From Devosia beringensis (lineage in GTDB: Bacteria; Pseudomonadota; Alphaproteobacteria; Rhizobiales; Devosiaceae), in the NCBI RefSeq assembly GCF_014926585.1, contig NZ_CP045422.1, positions 3,254,001 through 3,318,000 of the forward strand: a stretch of DNA of 64,000 nucleotides, in the 5' to 3' direction. The notes under the pieces are model-generated. The model was given only the letters and a program-made list of their open reading frames with translations, was not told the origin of the DNA and did no database searches. Shown one piece after another: positions 63,344-64,000 of this stretch (position 1 is its first letter; every line of letters starts with the position of its first letter). The position numbers were made by a program, and so were the translations under genes.

Positions 63344-64000
63344 CTAATCTGTGGCCACCTTGTGCAAGACCAAGTCGGCAATGGCGAGGGAGGCGGTCAA
63401 ACCGGGGGACTCTATGCCGAAAAGGCACACGAGGCCGGGGGATCCATGGTCAGCAGGACCAAGAACGGCGAAGTCGGCGGCAGGTTCGCCGGGGCCAGAG
63501 AGCTTGGGACGAATACCGGCGAAAGCAGGTCGCAATTTGGTTGGATCGATGTCGGCCCATATCTGGCGAGCACCCGCAACGAATTTGGCGTGCCTGCTCG
63601 GATCGACGCGGTAGTCTATCTCGCTGATCCACTCCACATCTGGGCCGAAGCGGCTCCGGCCGGCGAGATCGAGGGTAAGATGTGTCCCAAGTCCACCTTG
63701 TTCGGGGATCGGGTAGATCAAGTGGTGGAATGGCAAGACGCTGGAATAACTGAAATAGACGCCGCGGGCGAGGTAGAGGGGCGGGACCGTCGCGGGGTCG
63801 AGCCCTTCTGTGTTGGCCGCAATATTCTGGGCGGCGAGGCCGCCGGAATTGATGACGATGTCTGCCGTGGCGGCTACTTCCGCGCTGCCGTCAACATAGA
63901 TGGCCCATTGGCCATTCTTGCGGACAACCCGGGTAACTTTGGTGTTGCAGACCAGCTGAGCGCCATGGGCTTCGGCATCGGCCAGCAAAGCCATCATAAA
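63344..64000 (-). CDS. FAD-dependent oxidoreductase (LhgO/DadA type), C-terminal part
   Basis: 219 in-frame codons are in view; the N-terminus with the GxGxxG motif lies beyond the right edge. The visible part has GAQLVCNTKVTRVVR, DIVINSGGLAAQNIA and LYLARGVYFSYSS, then HLIYPIPEQGGLGTHLTLDLAG, which is characteristic of L-2-hydroxyglutarate oxidases. The GIESPGLTASLAIADLV C-terminus is the FAD-binding end. It probably oxidises a 2-hydroxy acid or a related compound. It precedes the epimerase gene on the same strand by 111 bases. Confidence 0.8.
   Translation of the reverse strand, partial: FMMALLADAEAHGAQLVCNTKVTRVVRKNGQWAIYVDGSAEVAATADIVINSGGLAAQNIAANTEGLDPATVPPLYLARGVYFSYSSVLPFHHLIYPIPEQGGLGTHLTLDLAGRSRFGPDVEWISEIDYRVDPSRHAKFVAGARQIWADIDPTKLRPAFAGIRPKLSGPGEPAADFAVLGPADHGSPGLVCLFGIESPGLTASLAIADLVLHKVATD

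Noticed and set aside
1..64000. tRNA, rRNA or CRISPR arrays
   Set aside because: I found no cloverleaf-like tRNA segment in the gaps, no rRNA sequence, and no regularly spaced repeat set.

Overview
The window looks like chromosomal DNA of a GC-rich alphaproteobacterium of the order Hyphomicrobiales, probably Devosia or a close relative. The family-level guess is inference. It rests on the housekeeping neighbourhood (cysE next to a DUF3126 protein; hisI, folE, a NifU-like protein and yidD near thrS), on three full TTAA-N7-TTAA boxes of the CtrA type, and on ExoY-type and BY-kinase polysaccharide genes. I see no rRNA, tRNA or CRISPR array.

Positions 1-15.6 kb are mainly housekeeping and envelope genes: the start of a GNAT acetyltransferase, a TetA-like efflux pump, an FAD monooxygenase with a small zinc-finger protein, an alpha/beta hydrolase, cysE, small envelope proteins, a LapG-like transglutaminase-fold protease, a PilZ/PAS pair, a rhomboid protease, hisI, folE, a NifU-like scaffold, yidD, a frameshifted GFA gene, thrS and arfB. 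Positions 15.8-27 kb mix sugar-nucleotide genes (UDP-glucose dehydrogenase, a UDP-uronate-type epimerase, GDP-mannose pyrophosphorylase) with secreted proteins of unknown role, a nitroreductase, a lytic transglycosylase, a DUF2336 protein and NAD kinase.

Positions 27.4-31.1 kb carry a sulfate-activation operon (cysD, cysN/C fusion, cysQ) able to make PAPS and recycle PAP. Two complete IS3-family elements (31154-32373 and 34143-35414) bracket a small ribbon-helix-helix-like gene and a PPP-type phosphatase.

Positions 35.6-63.2 kb form a large exopolysaccharide locus of the Wzx/Wzy type. It holds an ExoY-like initiating transferase, a Wzc-like BY-kinase, a Wzx flippase, two O-antigen-polymerase-like proteins, a GT87, two GT4 and a GT2 glycosyltransferase, a Tat-exported beta-helix/LamG protein, a Sel1-repeat periplasmic protein and an epimerase. 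The most unusual part is the six-gene operon at 35648-41844: GT87, SGNH-like protein, MBOAT acyltransferase, acyl carrier protein, AMP-forming ligase and FabG-like reductase. The middle four have the same parts list as the Gram-positive DltD/B/C/A D-alanylation system. I infer a carrier-protein-dependent route that acylates the exopolysaccharide, with the reductase tailoring the acyl group. The window ends inside an LhgO/DadA-like FAD oxidoreductase.
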